Assembly: GCF_030651495.1 (NCBI RefSeq)
Contig: NZ_JAUSFI010000137.1
Coordinates: 1 to 50,298 of the forward strand
DNA from: Undibacterium sp.
Lineage (GTDB): Bacteria > Pseudomonadota > Gammaproteobacteria > Burkholderiales > Burkholderiaceae_D
DNA length: 50,298 bases
Direction of reading: 5' to 3'
Below are positions 30,049 to 38,631 of the stretch, in pieces. The position numbers and the translations under genes are program-made. Below the pieces are notes generated by a model, which worked only from the letters and a program-made list of their open reading frames with translations, searched no databases and was not told the DNA's origin. Numbering within the stretch: position 1 is the first letter of the stretch; each line of letters opens with the position of its first letter.

Positions 30049-30510
30049 TTAGTGGTTCATCACATGCTGCACCGCCTGGGCGGTATTAACCTGACGACCG
30101 GCTTTGGCTTCGGATTCTTGAAACTCAACCGCTTTCTGTGCCACTGCGGCAGAGTCGTCAATATCGATGCCACTACGTTTGCCAGCACCTGATTCGCCAA
30201 ACTCAACGATTTTGGGCTGGGCAGTGAGGAAGGCGCGGAATGCGTCTGCCATCGTCTTTTCTGATTTTTTGCCATCGGCCTCGGCAAACTCAACCACCTG
30301 CTCAGTCGACATCGCATCAAGGAAGGCGACCGCATTGTCTTTGAGCTTGGGATGTAACTTGGCATCGGTGACCAGCTGTTCACAAAACGAGGCATTGACG
30401 GTGTGGCGCTGCGCCTGGCCAGCGGCGGCGATGGTTGCGGCCGCTGCATCGGCATCGGCTTTAAGGCGGGTGTTTTCTGCTTGTAAGGCGGCGATCTGTT
30501 CAGGTGTCAT
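30049..30510 (-). CDS. Internal in-frame scaffold (gpZ-like)
   Basis: Shares the C-terminal 153 codons of the protease gene, starting at an internal ATG (MTPEQIAALQAENTRLKADADAAA). A strong AAGGAA Shine-Dalgarno sequence lies just before it. In Mu, gpZ is made from the same kind of internal start and is the scaffold. The segment is helical with a clear coiled-coil heptad, as a scaffold should be. Confidence 0.7.
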   Translation of the reverse strand: MTPEQIAALQAENTRLKADADAAAATIAAAGQAQRHTVNASFCEQLVTDAKLHPKLKDNAVAFLDAMSTEQVVEFAEADGKKSEKTMADAFRAFLTAQPKIVEFGESGAGKRSGIDIDDSAAVAQKAVEFQESEAKAGRQVNTAQAVQHVMNH

Positions 30511-31200
30511 TTCAGTTCCTTTGACTATGGGGGGCGTTAAAATTGCGGCGGGAGTGGCGACCGGGTCGGAAAATGCAGGGGCAGCCGTAGCCGCGATGTC
30601 TTCATCCAATTCTTCTTTACGGATTTCATCAGCGCTACGTTGCAACTGGTCGATCTGCCAGTTAGGGATGAGTTGGTCGGCCTTATCTGCCCCGTCTTTG
30701 CCAATCACGTATTCACGCAAGGCGCGGAACATGCTGGCCAGGCTCGACCAGGCATAGCCCTGCTCGTTAAAATCAAAGCTGACGATCTTTTCATCGGCCT
30801 CGTTAAATTCTGGATTGCGTAAGCCCTTGACGGCAGGCGGCTGTGCACCAAGGAAGCCGACATGGCGCAAATAATACACACCAGGAACAGGGTTACTGGA
30901 AGATTCAGGGTGATAGAAGCTGGCAGATATTTTCTTGAAGCGACCAGCGCTGACCAACTCGGCAAAAGCGGCGTCGACTTGATCTGGCTCGGCACGGATG
31001 ACACCATCGGCAAACGCGAGCGACTTGACCCAGCCATACGCAGGCCCATCATGCTTGGGATGCCCCACCACGATGGGTGCCTCATGTTTGGCCGGATCGT
31101 AGGCGCGCACCATCGCGGCGACGTCGGACTCCGAGAAGTTGAAGGCGTCGCCACTGGCTGCGACGTGCTTACCTGGTTTAAATATGTCGATTGGTTTCAT
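30049..31200 (-). CDS. Head maturation protease/scaffold, gp32/gpI-like
   Basis: A 383-residue protein: an N-terminal protease (about 1-150, with HEAPIVVGHPKHDGPAYGWVKSL and GRFKKISASFYHPESS, likely His and Ser active-site segments) fused to a helical C-terminal scaffold. It cleaves capsid-assembly proteins during head maturation. I chose MKPIDIFKPGKH at 31200, because this is the usual N-terminus of relatives and because the -10-like hexamer of the predicted late promoter (31208-31213) lies just upstream; an ATG at 31224 would be outside that transcript. No Shine-Dalgarno sequence is visible, so a leaderless transcript is possible. Confidence 0.84.
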   Translation of the reverse strand: MKPIDIFKPGKHVAASGDAFNFSESDVAAMVRAYDPAKHEAPIVVGHPKHDGPAYGWVKSLAFADGVIRAEPDQVDAAFAELVSAGRFKKISASFYHPESSSNPVPGVYYLRHVGFLGAQPPAVKGLRNPEFNEADEKIVSFDFNEQGYAWSSLASMFRALREYVIGKDGADKADQLIPNWQIDQLQRSADEIRKEELDEDIAATAAPAFSDPVATPAAILTPPIVKGTEMTPEQIAALQAENTRLKADADAAAATIAAAGQAQRHTVNASFCEQLVTDAKLHPKLKDNAVAFLDAMSTEQVVEFAEADGKKSEKTMADAFRAFLTAQPKIVEFGESGAGKRSGIDIDDSAAVAQKAVEFQESEAKAGRQVNTAQAVQHVMNH

Positions 31201-31207
31201 GACAGCC

Positions 31208-31255
31208 ATGCTACGGCGTGTCATGAGGCCTGTTAAGGCGGGAGGTGTTCGGGCG
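31208..31255 (-). promoter_or_regulatory. Putative late promoter upstream of the protease (PI-like)
   Basis: Minus strand: CGCCCGAACACC, then TCCCGCCTTAAC (31232-31255), 18 nt, and TAGCAT (31208-31213). Matches the two other boxes in 19 or more of 24 positions and in spacing. In Mu, PI precedes gene I at this place. Predicted start near 31201, next to the ATG at 31200. Confidence 0.72.
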
Positions 31256-31481
31256 TAAGCGCGGGTGGTGAAACACTGCTCTTTTTAGGGTAACAGTTTG
31301 CCTACGAATCAACAAGCGGCGCTATTTTGTACCTTGCGCATCTGCGCTAAGGCTTGCATGTCGATTTGCAGGGCGTTAAACCCCCGTTAAAAACAGCATA
31401 ACTAAAATATCGGTAGTTCGGGTTAGGATGGCTTACGCGTGGCGCGTGGCGGGGCTGTGCTGAAAAATGCGGGTAAGCTGT
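31256..31481. other. Intergenic spacer with paired heptamers
   Basis: This 226-bp gap between gpG and the late promoter has no convincing gene. It holds two same-orientation TTTAACG heptamers 11 bp apart (31374 and 31385), one helical turn, and no terminator-like hairpin that I can see. Confidence 0.5.
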
Positions 31482-32000
31482 TTATTCGCCGAGCACCGAG
31501 CGCAGATAAACCGTGACCACGGACTCAATCGCGCTGGCCGCTTCTGGCTGCAGATTGCCGCTGGCATCGATAGGCAGGAAAGGCCGGGCAGGGATTTTAG
31601 AACCAGGATGATTGACCTTTTTGACAACGCGACCACCAAAGGCTAGCGCCTTCTTATTTTTGGGCAGGATGACATGCGCCTTGGTCTGGCCACCCAGCTG
31701 ATGGATCGCCGCATACACCACATTGCTGCCGATGGTGGCACTGTCGCTGGTATGCGAGGCAACGATAGAGTCACGCAAGCGCCCCGTATCTTGCAGTACC
31801 ATACCGCCCGAGCGGCGGGGCCCTGGCTTTTGTAAACCTAGCCAGTGCGGGCGCCCCTGGGCGGCAAAGTTTTGCGCTGTCACGGATGCCAGCGTGCCTG
31901 CGACGCGTTCCATCAGCGCACCAGGAGAGCCTAACTTAGCGACGGCCTGGTTTAACAGGGCTTGCACCTCGGCGTCATTGATCTTGAGGGTGAATGTCAT
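31482..32000 (-). CDS. Virion morphogenesis protein, gp31/gpG-like
   Basis: A 172-residue protein of the phage virion morphogenesis (Mu gpG) family, a tail-head completion protein. Features: TLKINDAEVQALLNQAVAKLGSPGALMERVAGTLASVTAQNF, GRLRDSIVASHTSDSATIGSNVVYAAIHQLGG and IPARPFLPID. The start at 32000 has an ATGA overlap with the stop of gpF. In-frame codons upstream would overlap gpF further and lack family support. Confidence 0.86.
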   Translation of the reverse strand: MTFTLKINDAEVQALLNQAVAKLGSPGALMERVAGTLASVTAQNFAAQGRPHWLGLQKPGPRRSGGMVLQDTGRLRDSIVASHTSDSATIGSNVVYAAIHQLGGQTKAHVILPKNKKALAFGGRVVKKVNHPGSKIPARPFLPIDASGNLQPEAASAIESVVTVYLRSVLGE

Positions 32001-33226
32001 GGCGACCGCCTGTCTAGTTTTGTCCAGCCTTCGGCAATACTGTTCTTCTCTAGTGTTTTGCCCACCGTTAAAAAAGTCCTGTTCTGCCCTAACGCTACCC
32101 ATTTCAAAGAGAACCAATGCCAGATTCCCTTCTGTTCTAGCATCACTAATCGGTCGCTGCCCAACTGATAGAACTCGCCCAGGTCGATCATTTCAGGGAT
32201 GCGTTGGTAATCGCCTATGCTGATATCAGCATGCCGTTCTACCTGCGCGGTACGCGATGCGGCCGACAGATACAGCGTTGGCGTCGCCTGTCCTAGCGCC
32301 TTCATTTCAAGTGGTTTTAACACTGCCACCGGGAAGTTCTCTGCAGACTTGCCCGCAAAGAAACGCTCAAACGCTGGACCCTTGAGCGCGCCATTCACGT
32401 ATTGACGCGCTACCGGATAGTCGTACTTGTCCAGCTGTGGCTGATACGCGGCCTTGGCCGCATTAGTGTTCCAGCTAGGATCAGTAAAGAAACTTCTATC
32501 CATGCCTGGCAGCTTGAGCTTGGTGACTGTTGTGGTGCCTGCATCGGGATTGCGCTTGGAGATCGGCACCTCGACTTGCGAGGTATAGCCAGTGGAGTCG
32601 GACAGGCTCAGACCTTGCGCCGCCATATCGGACGCCATCAGATTAATCACGGTACAGCGGCAGCGGTAGCCATTGGGTGGCCAGATCGTGCCCCAGATAC
32701 CATCGTCATACCGAAACACACGCCCATGCAAAGAGCGATGCGCAGGGCGGGTGCGGTTATCCATGATGGCACTGTATTGCCAAAACGGATGCGTGTCCGT
32801 CATCCGAGCGTATGACTGATACTTGCCTGCCATGTAGGCCACGCGCAGATTAGTATCAAAAATAAGCTTAAGCCGCTGGGGTGAACCGTATTGGACAGGG
32901 ATATTGCTGTTTGGGTAGGTTTTAAGGATCTCGCCGGTCTTTGGGTCGATAGCCTTGCCCCACCAGCCCTTTTCTATCAGCAGCGGTTTCAGCCGGTCTT
33001 GAAACTGGGCGTAGGTAGTGCCGTTTTTGAGCGCATCGTTTAACGCCCCGTGGATATCCTGCAATACGTCCAGCTTGTGGCAGTTGGCAACGGTAAAGGC
33101 GCGAGCGTGTGCCTCTTGCCAGACTTCTGTCCAGCTGCCAGAGGTTTGCAAGCCCTTCGCGCCCAGGAAGGACATGGCGCGCTCTGGCGGCAGATTGAAG
33201 GCGGCATACAGGTCATTCGATTTCAT
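31997..33226 (-). CDS. MuF head morphogenesis protein with C-terminal nuclease-like domain
   Basis: A 409-residue minor head protein (Mu gp30/gpF, SPP1 gp7 family), which sits in the procapsid near the portal. The family region is residues about 1-235, with HRSLHGRV...WPPNGYRCRCTV (163-193). Residues about 300-400 form an extra domain (LYLSAAS at 318, RHADISIGDYQRIPEMIDL at 331, SDRLVMLEQ, FLTVGKT). This matches the phage-barnase/EndoU/colicin E5-D/RelE-like (PBECR) nuclease domains attached to MuF proteins. Such domains may be delivered toxins or effectors. Activity is inferred from the family; overlaps gpG by 4 bp. Confidence 0.85.
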   Translation of the reverse strand: MKSNDLYAAFNLPPERAMSFLGAKGLQTSGSWTEVWQEAHARAFTVANCHKLDVLQDIHGALNDALKNGTTYAQFQDRLKPLLIEKGWWGKAIDPKTGEILKTYPNSNIPVQYGSPQRLKLIFDTNLRVAYMAGKYQSYARMTDTHPFWQYSAIMDNRTRPAHRSLHGRVFRYDDGIWGTIWPPNGYRCRCTVINLMASDMAAQGLSLSDSTGYTSQVEVPISKRNPDAGTTTVTKLKLPGMDRSFFTDPSWNTNAAKAAYQPQLDKYDYPVARQYVNGALKGPAFERFFAGKSAENFPVAVLKPLEMKALGQATPTLYLSAASRTAQVERHADISIGDYQRIPEMIDLGEFYQLGSDRLVMLEQKGIWHWFSLKWVALGQNRTFLTVGKTLEKNSIAEGWTKLDRRSP

Positions 33227-34698
33227 TCGTGCTCGCCCCAGGTTTGCGCGACAAACTCCGCTTGCCCCAGTAGTGCCATCAGCTTATCGGTATCCATCAC
33301 AGGGTAGGATTCTGCCAGGGCGGCAAAGGCGGCCTCGAATGAGTCGGCTTTCATGAGTAGATCAATGATGGGCTGCAGCACGTCCCGGGCGAGTGGTTGC
33401 AACTTGCCGGTGACGGTATCAATCGCGCCTTCCAGCGCGATCTGTCCAGCCAGGCGCGTTAAATCCTCTTCTGAAAAATCGGCCGGTAACAGTGTGGCAT
33501 CAGCTGACTTGGTTAATGCTGGCGTTGTGTTCACCGGCTCCCACTCGCCGCCGTAGGTTTCATGCACATACTTCAGCGTAGGACGATAACCGATGGCAAA
33601 AATATTCTTATCGCGTTCAGAGCGTGACAGCAAGTCGGCAGGCTCTTCTACGATGCGCGAGATACGCGGCACGCCGGCGCCTGGCATGTTGACCTCTACC
33701 AGCCACTTGGCAATGGTTTTGCTGAGAGTGTCAGACAATAGGTCAGCATCGGCTTTTACTAGTTCGATGCGTACTTCTTTCTTAGTGATCGCTGCCGCCG
33801 CGATGGCACCGCCACCGCCTTTGCCGCTACTGTCACCGATCACGATCTCTTCAATCTGCTCATCCATATAGCGCGCCATGCGCTCGTAGGCATCGCTGCC
33901 GCCCGAGCGCGTTGCTTCAATGAACTCGACTACCATATTGTCGGGAATCGCTATCGCGGTTTCTTGCGAGATCGACTGCAATGCCGCCAGCAGACTATCG
34001 ACATCGGAGGGCGACGCGCCAGGCTGATGCTTGCCCACAGCAGTCGGGCTGGCGAACTTATCTAAGAACACTAACCAGGCAGCGATGTCCTGGCGTTTGA
34101 AGAAGGCAGGCCAGAACAAACGGGTGCCAAGGCCCAGACCGAACGGGCTACCGTCTTTGCCGCCATAGCTGTGCACGATGAACTTACGATCCGGTAGTGC
34201 CTCACCGACCATCATGTTTTCAAAGGTCAGCATGCGCGGCTGGTAATCAATATCAAAAGTAAAGCGCCTGGCATTGCGCGGCATGATGCGATCAATGATG
34301 AATTCGCGCCCGTCTTGCGCCCAGACGATCTCAGCGACAGAGTAGCCTTTGAGGATGGCGTCTAAAGCATTGAGCGTGACGGTATCGAAATTGATGCGCG
34401 TTAAATTGCGTTTGACCATCTCGGCAGCAGCCTTGTCTTGCGCGCTATCAGATGCCGGATCGACTTGCCAGGGGCGGCCAATCACAGCCAGCTTGCGCTT
34501 CTGTAACGATGCAAAGACCTTGGGGTCGCGCTCTATTTCATCGTAGATCTTGAGACCCTTTCCCGCGCCACGCTGCAACAGCGTATCGTCTTGCTGACGC
34601 AGTACCGTGGTGTAAAACGGGTAAGTGATGTCGCGCAGGACCGTGGCCACCTCGGTCTGCATTGCGCTCTTGTCTATGCTTTTATCTGCTGCTGTCAT
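33223..34698 (-). CDS. Portal protein, gp29-like (DUF935)
   Basis: A 491-residue portal of the DUF935 family (Mu gp29). Seen: YPFYTTVLRQQDDTLLQRGAGKGLKIYDEIERDPKVFASLQKRKLAVIGRPW near the start, SVAEIVWAQDGREFIIDRIMPRNARRFTFD, and the C-terminal ALLGQAEFVAQTWGE. It forms the dodecameric DNA gate. ATGA overlap with gpF; 34 bp after the terminase, where a TTTAACG heptamer lies just upstream of its start. Confidence 0.9.
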   Translation of the reverse strand: MTAADKSIDKSAMQTEVATVLRDITYPFYTTVLRQQDDTLLQRGAGKGLKIYDEIERDPKVFASLQKRKLAVIGRPWQVDPASDSAQDKAAAEMVKRNLTRINFDTVTLNALDAILKGYSVAEIVWAQDGREFIIDRIMPRNARRFTFDIDYQPRMLTFENMMVGEALPDRKFIVHSYGGKDGSPFGLGLGTRLFWPAFFKRQDIAAWLVFLDKFASPTAVGKHQPGASPSDVDSLLAALQSISQETAIAIPDNMVVEFIEATRSGGSDAYERMARYMDEQIEEIVIGDSSGKGGGGAIAAAAITKKEVRIELVKADADLLSDTLSKTIAKWLVEVNMPGAGVPRISRIVEEPADLLSRSERDKNIFAIGYRPTLKYVHETYGGEWEPVNTTPALTKSADATLLPADFSEEDLTRLAGQIALEGAIDTVTGKLQPLARDVLQPIIDLLMKADSFEAAFAALAESYPVMDTDKLMALLGQAEFVAQTWGEHE

Positions 34699-34732
34699 GG
34701 TAATCCTAAGTAAATTTAACGCCTGGGCGCAA

Positions 34733-36352
34733 TTAGCCGTTCACGTAATCGCTCATGCCAGAACCGGCACGGCGTATGCCTGACGATTTGTGCTCAAAGC
34801 CACCGAGTCGCGAGACAAAGGCCGCCCACAGCATGTGCAGCGCATCTGGGCCATCGTCATGATCTGCCTTGGGAAAGTGACGCAACTGCTCAATTAACGT
34901 CGTTTGCGATGGGTGCAGCAGAATCAGTCCATTGGCCACGTGCGGCTGTAGCGACTCAATCCGCAAGATCTTGTCAGTGTGTGGCGTCACCGCCGTGGCT
35001 GGCACCGGCACGCCCCTGAGCGCCGAACGCTTGACCAGCTCCGTGCGTAGAAACTCTTGAAACTGCACGGACTCAACGACCCAACTGATACAGCGGTATT
35101 CACGCTGCAGCGAAATAATGTCTTCGATGATCTTGTCTGGCACCCGTTTAGCGATCTTGGCTTCGACCACGCATAGCACGCCGGTAGTACGATTGCCACC
35201 ACCGATCAGCAAGGCAGACGGGTCACGCGAGGCACCGCTCTTGCCCAGGGACGGATCGCAAGCGCCATAGAACACCCATTCATTCAGCCGGTTCACCCAG
35301 AACTGGATCACATTGGCAAACGGCGCATCCTCCCCTGAGACCGGATCATTCTGTTGTTCTGAATCAAAGGCGCTATGGCCATCACGGGCGCGCTTGAGCA
35401 TCAGCTTGTACAGCGGCTGACCGGCTGGCCAGCAGATGATCGCCCCCAGTTCCATCTGAACACGGCGCTCCTGGTAAAACGCTTGCGCGGCCACGCCTTC
35501 GTCATCGGTGTTTAACAGGATCTCTTCCCACTTGTCCCAGAGGTCCATGCGGTGCGGCCATTCAATCACGGCCTTAAACTTGCGGCGTTTCCAGAGCTTG
35601 TTACCCAGCAAGCGCGACAGTACCGAGTCGTAATGCAAGATGGTACCGATGACGATCACATCCATACTGTCATCGGCTGGGCCTAGTGACAGCACGGTTT
35701 TCTTAAGCCAGCTTTCCAGTTTGTCGCGCTGCTCCGGGCTGCGCACGTTTTCATCATTTTCTAGATCATCGCCGATCACCAGATCGGGACGATGCGGTCC
35801 ATGGCGCAAGCCACGCATACGCTTGCCTGAGCCAAACGCCTGGATCTTGACATCGTTATTAGTGGTGATAGTACCGACCTGCCAGACGCGCCCCTGACCA
35901 CTGGCCTTGGGGTAATCCATCGTCAAGCGCGGGTTAAACTCCAGTTCTGCCTTGATCGCTTCCAGCATCGTGGCGGCCTGATCCAGCGCATCCATGATGA
36001 TCAGCGGGTAACGCTTACGCCCTGTGACCACGCACCAGATCGTAAATATCTGCGTGACCAGCGTCGATTTTGCATTACCCCGTGGGGCAGCGATCACTTC
36101 ATGCTGGCCTTCTGGCGCATCGACCAATTCAGGCAAACGCTTATATAGATAGTCATGCAGCACCGCATTGTCATGCTTGATGTAATGCGGAAAATAAGTA
36201 CGGGCAAAGAACTCGTAATCGTTCTGCGCCTGTTTAACGCGCTTGGCGCTCTCGGCCGGATTGGGGTTGAAGCCATCACACTCGGCTTCAATCTGTAAGC
36301 GGAACTGTCCGGCCAGCGCCGCTATCTGTAGCTTGAGGTCTTTGAGCTTCAT
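34733..36352 (-). CDS. Terminase large subunit, gp28-like
   Basis: A 539-residue packaging motor. ATPase motifs: a Walker A variant APRGNAKST (residues 89-97), Walker B LVIGDDLE (191-198) and coupling motif VIGTILH (233-239). The nuclease part begins at YGACDPSLGKSG (Asp near 366). It packages phage DNA headful-wise from within integrated copies, taking host flanks, as in Mu. ATGA overlap with the small subunit. Confidence 0.92.
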   Translation of the reverse strand: MKLKDLKLQIAALAGQFRLQIEAECDGFNPNPAESAKRVKQAQNDYEFFARTYFPHYIKHDNAVLHDYLYKRLPELVDAPEGQHEVIAAPRGNAKSTLVTQIFTIWCVVTGRKRYPLIIMDALDQAATMLEAIKAELEFNPRLTMDYPKASGQGRVWQVGTITTNNDVKIQAFGSGKRMRGLRHGPHRPDLVIGDDLENDENVRSPEQRDKLESWLKKTVLSLGPADDSMDVIVIGTILHYDSVLSRLLGNKLWKRRKFKAVIEWPHRMDLWDKWEEILLNTDDEGVAAQAFYQERRVQMELGAIICWPAGQPLYKLMLKRARDGHSAFDSEQQNDPVSGEDAPFANVIQFWVNRLNEWVFYGACDPSLGKSGASRDPSALLIGGGNRTTGVLCVVEAKIAKRVPDKIIEDIISLQREYRCISWVVESVQFQEFLRTELVKRSALRGVPVPATAVTPHTDKILRIESLQPHVANGLILLHPSQTTLIEQLRHFPKADHDDGPDALHMLWAAFVSRLGGFEHKSSGIRRAGSGMSDYVNG

Positions 36353-36858
36353 TTTGATTCTGCCAAGATGCGCGCCAGCTCATCGCCAAACGGTTCCAAA
36401 ATCTCGACAAAGGCGGCACCATGCTGAGGGAATTTTGTCTGGACAAACTCCGCCAGACCACGCAACACCTGCATACCAATCGCCAACGCATTCGTCTCTG
36501 GCAAGAAGCGCCGCATTGCCGACATCGACTTATGGATGTTATCCATCAGGGACGACAGCAGCTCTACGCGGGTGACGGCTGCCATCTCGGCGTCAGCCTT
36601 GATCATCTCTAGCACACTGTTAAACTGCACTAGCATCTCGGTCAAGATCTGCTGTGACAGCTGCTCGATGTCGCCACCGGCCAAAGCAGAGGCATTCTTG
36701 AGTTTGTCCCAGTCATCACCTTCATCCTGGGCTTTGTCTTTCCAGCGCCTTGCAGTGCTGTAAGTGACCTCGGCCAGCTTGGCGGCTTGCTCCAGCGAGA
36801 TGCGGTCAAACACGTAGTGCTTGCGTACCTTGGCACGGATGGCGACAGGCTTAGCCAT
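36349..36858 (-). CDS. Terminase small subunit-like, gp27 (DUF1804)
   Basis: A 169-residue DUF1804 protein in the place of Mu gp27. The N-terminal ISLEQAAKLAEVTYSTARRWKDKAQDEGDDW (residues about 20-50) is a helix-turn-helix, suitable for recognising the packaging site at the phage left end. The rest is helical. ATGA overlap with the large subunit. Confidence 0.85.
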   Translation of the reverse strand: MAKPVAIRAKVRKHYVFDRISLEQAAKLAEVTYSTARRWKDKAQDEGDDWDKLKNASALAGGDIEQLSQQILTEMLVQFNSVLEMIKADAEMAAVTRVELLSSLMDNIHKSMSAMRRFLPETNALAIGMQVLRGLAEFVQTKFPQHGAAFVEILEPFGDELARILAESK

Positions 36859-37185
36859 TTACTGTCCCATCTTTCTTTTGATGATTTCAACGATGACAGC
36901 GACGCCCAGGCTAGATCCAATACCCGCAATCAGACCTGCTTTAGCGGCTCCTTGCTCCAGTGCAGAGAGGCGTTTGCTGTGAGCCGCTATCGTTTCAGCA
37001 ATCTGGGCAGGATTCACCAGCTCAATCGCACGCAGGCGCTCGTCGTGACTATCCAGGCGTTTGCTGATTTTTATATCCAGGCTAGCCAAAGCAGCCTCTT
37101 GCCGCAGTGAGGATTGCATCTGCGTTGCCACGTTGGCTTCTATATTGCCGAGTATCCGGGCAAGGTCGTTGTTACTGATATCCAT
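36859..37185 (-). CDS. Coiled-coil protein with C-terminal membrane segment (gp25-like)
   Basis: A 108-residue protein: a long helical region (residues 1-80) and a hydrophobic helix near the end (AGLIAGIGSSLGVAVIVEIIKRKMGQ, about 82-108). It resembles DUF2730/Mu gp25-type proteins that lie between lysis and terminase genes. Stops 1 bp before the terminase small subunit gene. Role unknown. Confidence 0.7.
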   Translation of the reverse strand: MDISNNDLARILGNIEANVATQMQSSLRQEAALASLDIKISKRLDSHDERLRAIELVNPAQIAETIAAHSKRLSALEQGAAKAGLIAGIGSSLGVAVIVEIIKRKMGQ

Positions 37186-37262
37186 GCGATGGCCTTGGTT
37201 ATTTTTAGTATGGGGTTTAATTTGTGGCTGGCCTTAGCGCGCCACACTGAGTTAACGCTGAT

Positions 37263-37493
37263 TCAACGCTGATAAAACTCGTTTTCACGCTGGCTCTGGC
37301 AATCAACGCAGAACTGACAACCAGGCACAGCCGCACGGCGTTTTAACGGTATCGTTTCGCCACACTCGGTGCAGTCTTCGGCACTGTCCGCGACGGTCTT
37401 ACCCGTTAAACCAGCACGGCGATGCTGTTCGCGCAAAGCGCGTGCGCGGTCTTGCTCTTCTATTAGCGCGGCACGGTCATAGATATCAGTCAT
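37263..37493 (-). CDS. TraR/DksA-type zinc-finger protein
   Basis: A 76-residue protein with a C-terminal four-Cys zinc finger (Cys41, Cys44, Cys62, Cys65 in CTECGE...CQFCVDC) and an N-terminal helix with an acidic start (MTDIYDRAALIEEQDRA). This is the TraR/short DksA layout: it binds RNA polymerase in the secondary channel and could tilt host transcription during lytic growth. The start at 37493 overlaps the Rz stop (ATGACTGA), a better fit than the frame start ten codons upstream. Confidence 0.85.
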   Translation of the reverse strand: MTDIYDRAALIEEQDRARALREQHRRAGLTGKTVADSAEDCTECGETIPLKRRAAVPGCQFCVDCQSQRENEFYQR

Positions 37494-38019
37494 GCGAAGC
37501 ATCCTCTGGGTTATGCCAGGCAATTAAGGCGTTAAGTCTGGCGCGGCAGATGTTGTATTGAGTGATCGCGGTGCTGGCCCATCTGGCGACGTCAGTATCG
37601 GTGGCAACGCTGGCACTGGCCGCAGCAGGCTCGCTGGAGGGCGTGGGCAAGCTAGCAGGCTGACTTCCTGCGGCTTGATCGTTGAGCAGGCGCACAGTGC
37701 GACTGTTAAGACAAGCACGGCCAGTCGTGTTAAGTTTGATTTCACGTTGTATCTCCATTTTTGAATTAGTAAGGCGCTGCTCGGTGTCGTCCAGGGCGGT
37801 TTGCAAGCTGTCGGCCCGTTGATTGGCCACGACGATGCGTTGCAGTGCGGCGCTGGCCGTCTGCGCTACCTGATCGCTGTGCGCTTGCCTGATACTGCTA
37901 ATGTCACCGCGCAAGCTCGCGTTTTGATTTTCTAAACGTAGCGCTTTGCCCCACATAAGAGATAGCGCTATTAGCAGCACGCAACAGACAAATTGATAAA
38001 TTTTTGATGTAAGCATCAT
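37486..38019 (-). CDS. Spanin inner-membrane subunit, Rz-like
   Basis: A 177-residue i-spanin. It has an N-terminal membrane helix (YQFVCCVLLIALSLMWGKA, about 7-25) and a long periplasmic coiled coil (about 26-95). The rz1 gene is nested inside in another frame (37524-37745). ATGA overlap with the transglycosylase. Spans the periplasm with Rz1 and fuses the membranes at lysis. Confidence 0.82.
   Translation of the reverse strand: MMLTSKIYQFVCCVLLIALSLMWGKALRLENQNASLRGDISSIRQAHSDQVAQTASAALQRIVVANQRADSLQTALDDTEQRLTNSKMEIQREIKLNTTGRACLNSRTVRLLNDQAAGSQPASLPTPSSEPAAASASVATDTDVARWASTAITQYNICRARLNALIAWHNPEDASHD
37524..37745 (-). CDS. Nested spanin lipoprotein, Rz1-like
   Basis: A 73-residue lipoprotein in another frame wholly inside the Rz gene. 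The N-terminus MKSNLTRLAVLVLTVALCAC ends in a lipobox with Cys20, and the mature part is Pro-rich (CPRPPASLLRPVPALPPILTSPDGP), as Rz1 proteins are. It is the outer-membrane partner of the spanin complex. Embedded Rz1 genes are a known arrangement. Confidence 0.85.
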   Translation of the reverse strand: MKSNLTRLAVLVLTVALCACSTIKPQEVSLLACPRPPASLLRPVPALPPILTSPDGPAPRSLNTTSAAPDLTP

Positions 38020-38630
38020 GTCGCCACCACGACTCTGCCCCAGCTCGAATAGCGCGGCTGGTAGCGATTCAGGATACGGTCGGGATAACCCAGATTTTCA
38101 AAGCAATGCACAGCGCTACGGCTGGCACGGCCACATGCCTGATCGATAGCGGCATGGCGCAATGCTGGCCGCACTAAGGCGGCTTCTTTTTGCCAATGGC
38201 CCAACCCGCCGTTATAGCTGCGCAGCATCGCCCAGCTGCGATCAAACTCTGACTCACCCCGCACCCGCTGGATCAACCATTGGTCATAGCCGACCAGGGC
38301 GCGCAGTGACCACACGGGATTGCGTGGCTGGCATTCGGTCGCTGAGAGTTTGTTTAACGCGCACCACCACTGCGCGGTAGCTGGCATAAACTGCGCCATA
38401 CCAGCGGCACCGACACCCGATTTAGCCTCAGGGTTCCAGGCGCTTTCCTGCTGGATCTGGGCCGCGAATAGCGGCACCGGTGCATCTAGCCCCCATGTTG
38501 CGTGGGCAATGCGCGTTAATTCGGCGCGGTGTGGCATAGCGGCGCGGGGGACGTCTTGCGCATGCGCTGCCATAAGCGAACTAGCGGCCAGCGTAAGCAA
38601 TGCAGCCAGGGCTGTGAAGTTGCGGCGCAT
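38016..38630 (-). CDS. Lytic transglycosylase (endolysin)
   Basis: A 204-residue lysis enzyme of the SLT family, which cuts glycan strands of peptidoglycan. An N-terminal signal sequence (residues 1-24, ending AAHA) exports it, so release may not depend on a holin pore. The catalytic Glu62 is in QIQQESAWNP, followed by SGVGAAGMAQFMP (71-83) and SYNGG. The start at 38630 follows the holin stop by one base; an in-frame ATG six codons upstream lacks support. Confidence 0.87.
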   Translation of the reverse strand: MRRNFTALAALLTLAASSLMAAHAQDVPRAAMPHRAELTRIAHATWGLDAPVPLFAAQIQQESAWNPEAKSGVGAAGMAQFMPATAQWWCALNKLSATECQPRNPVWSLRALVGYDQWLIQRVRGESEFDRSWAMLRSYNGGLGHWQKEAALVRPALRHAAIDQACGRASRSAVHCFENLGYPDRILNRYQPRYSSWGRVVVAT

Positions 38631-38631
38631 G

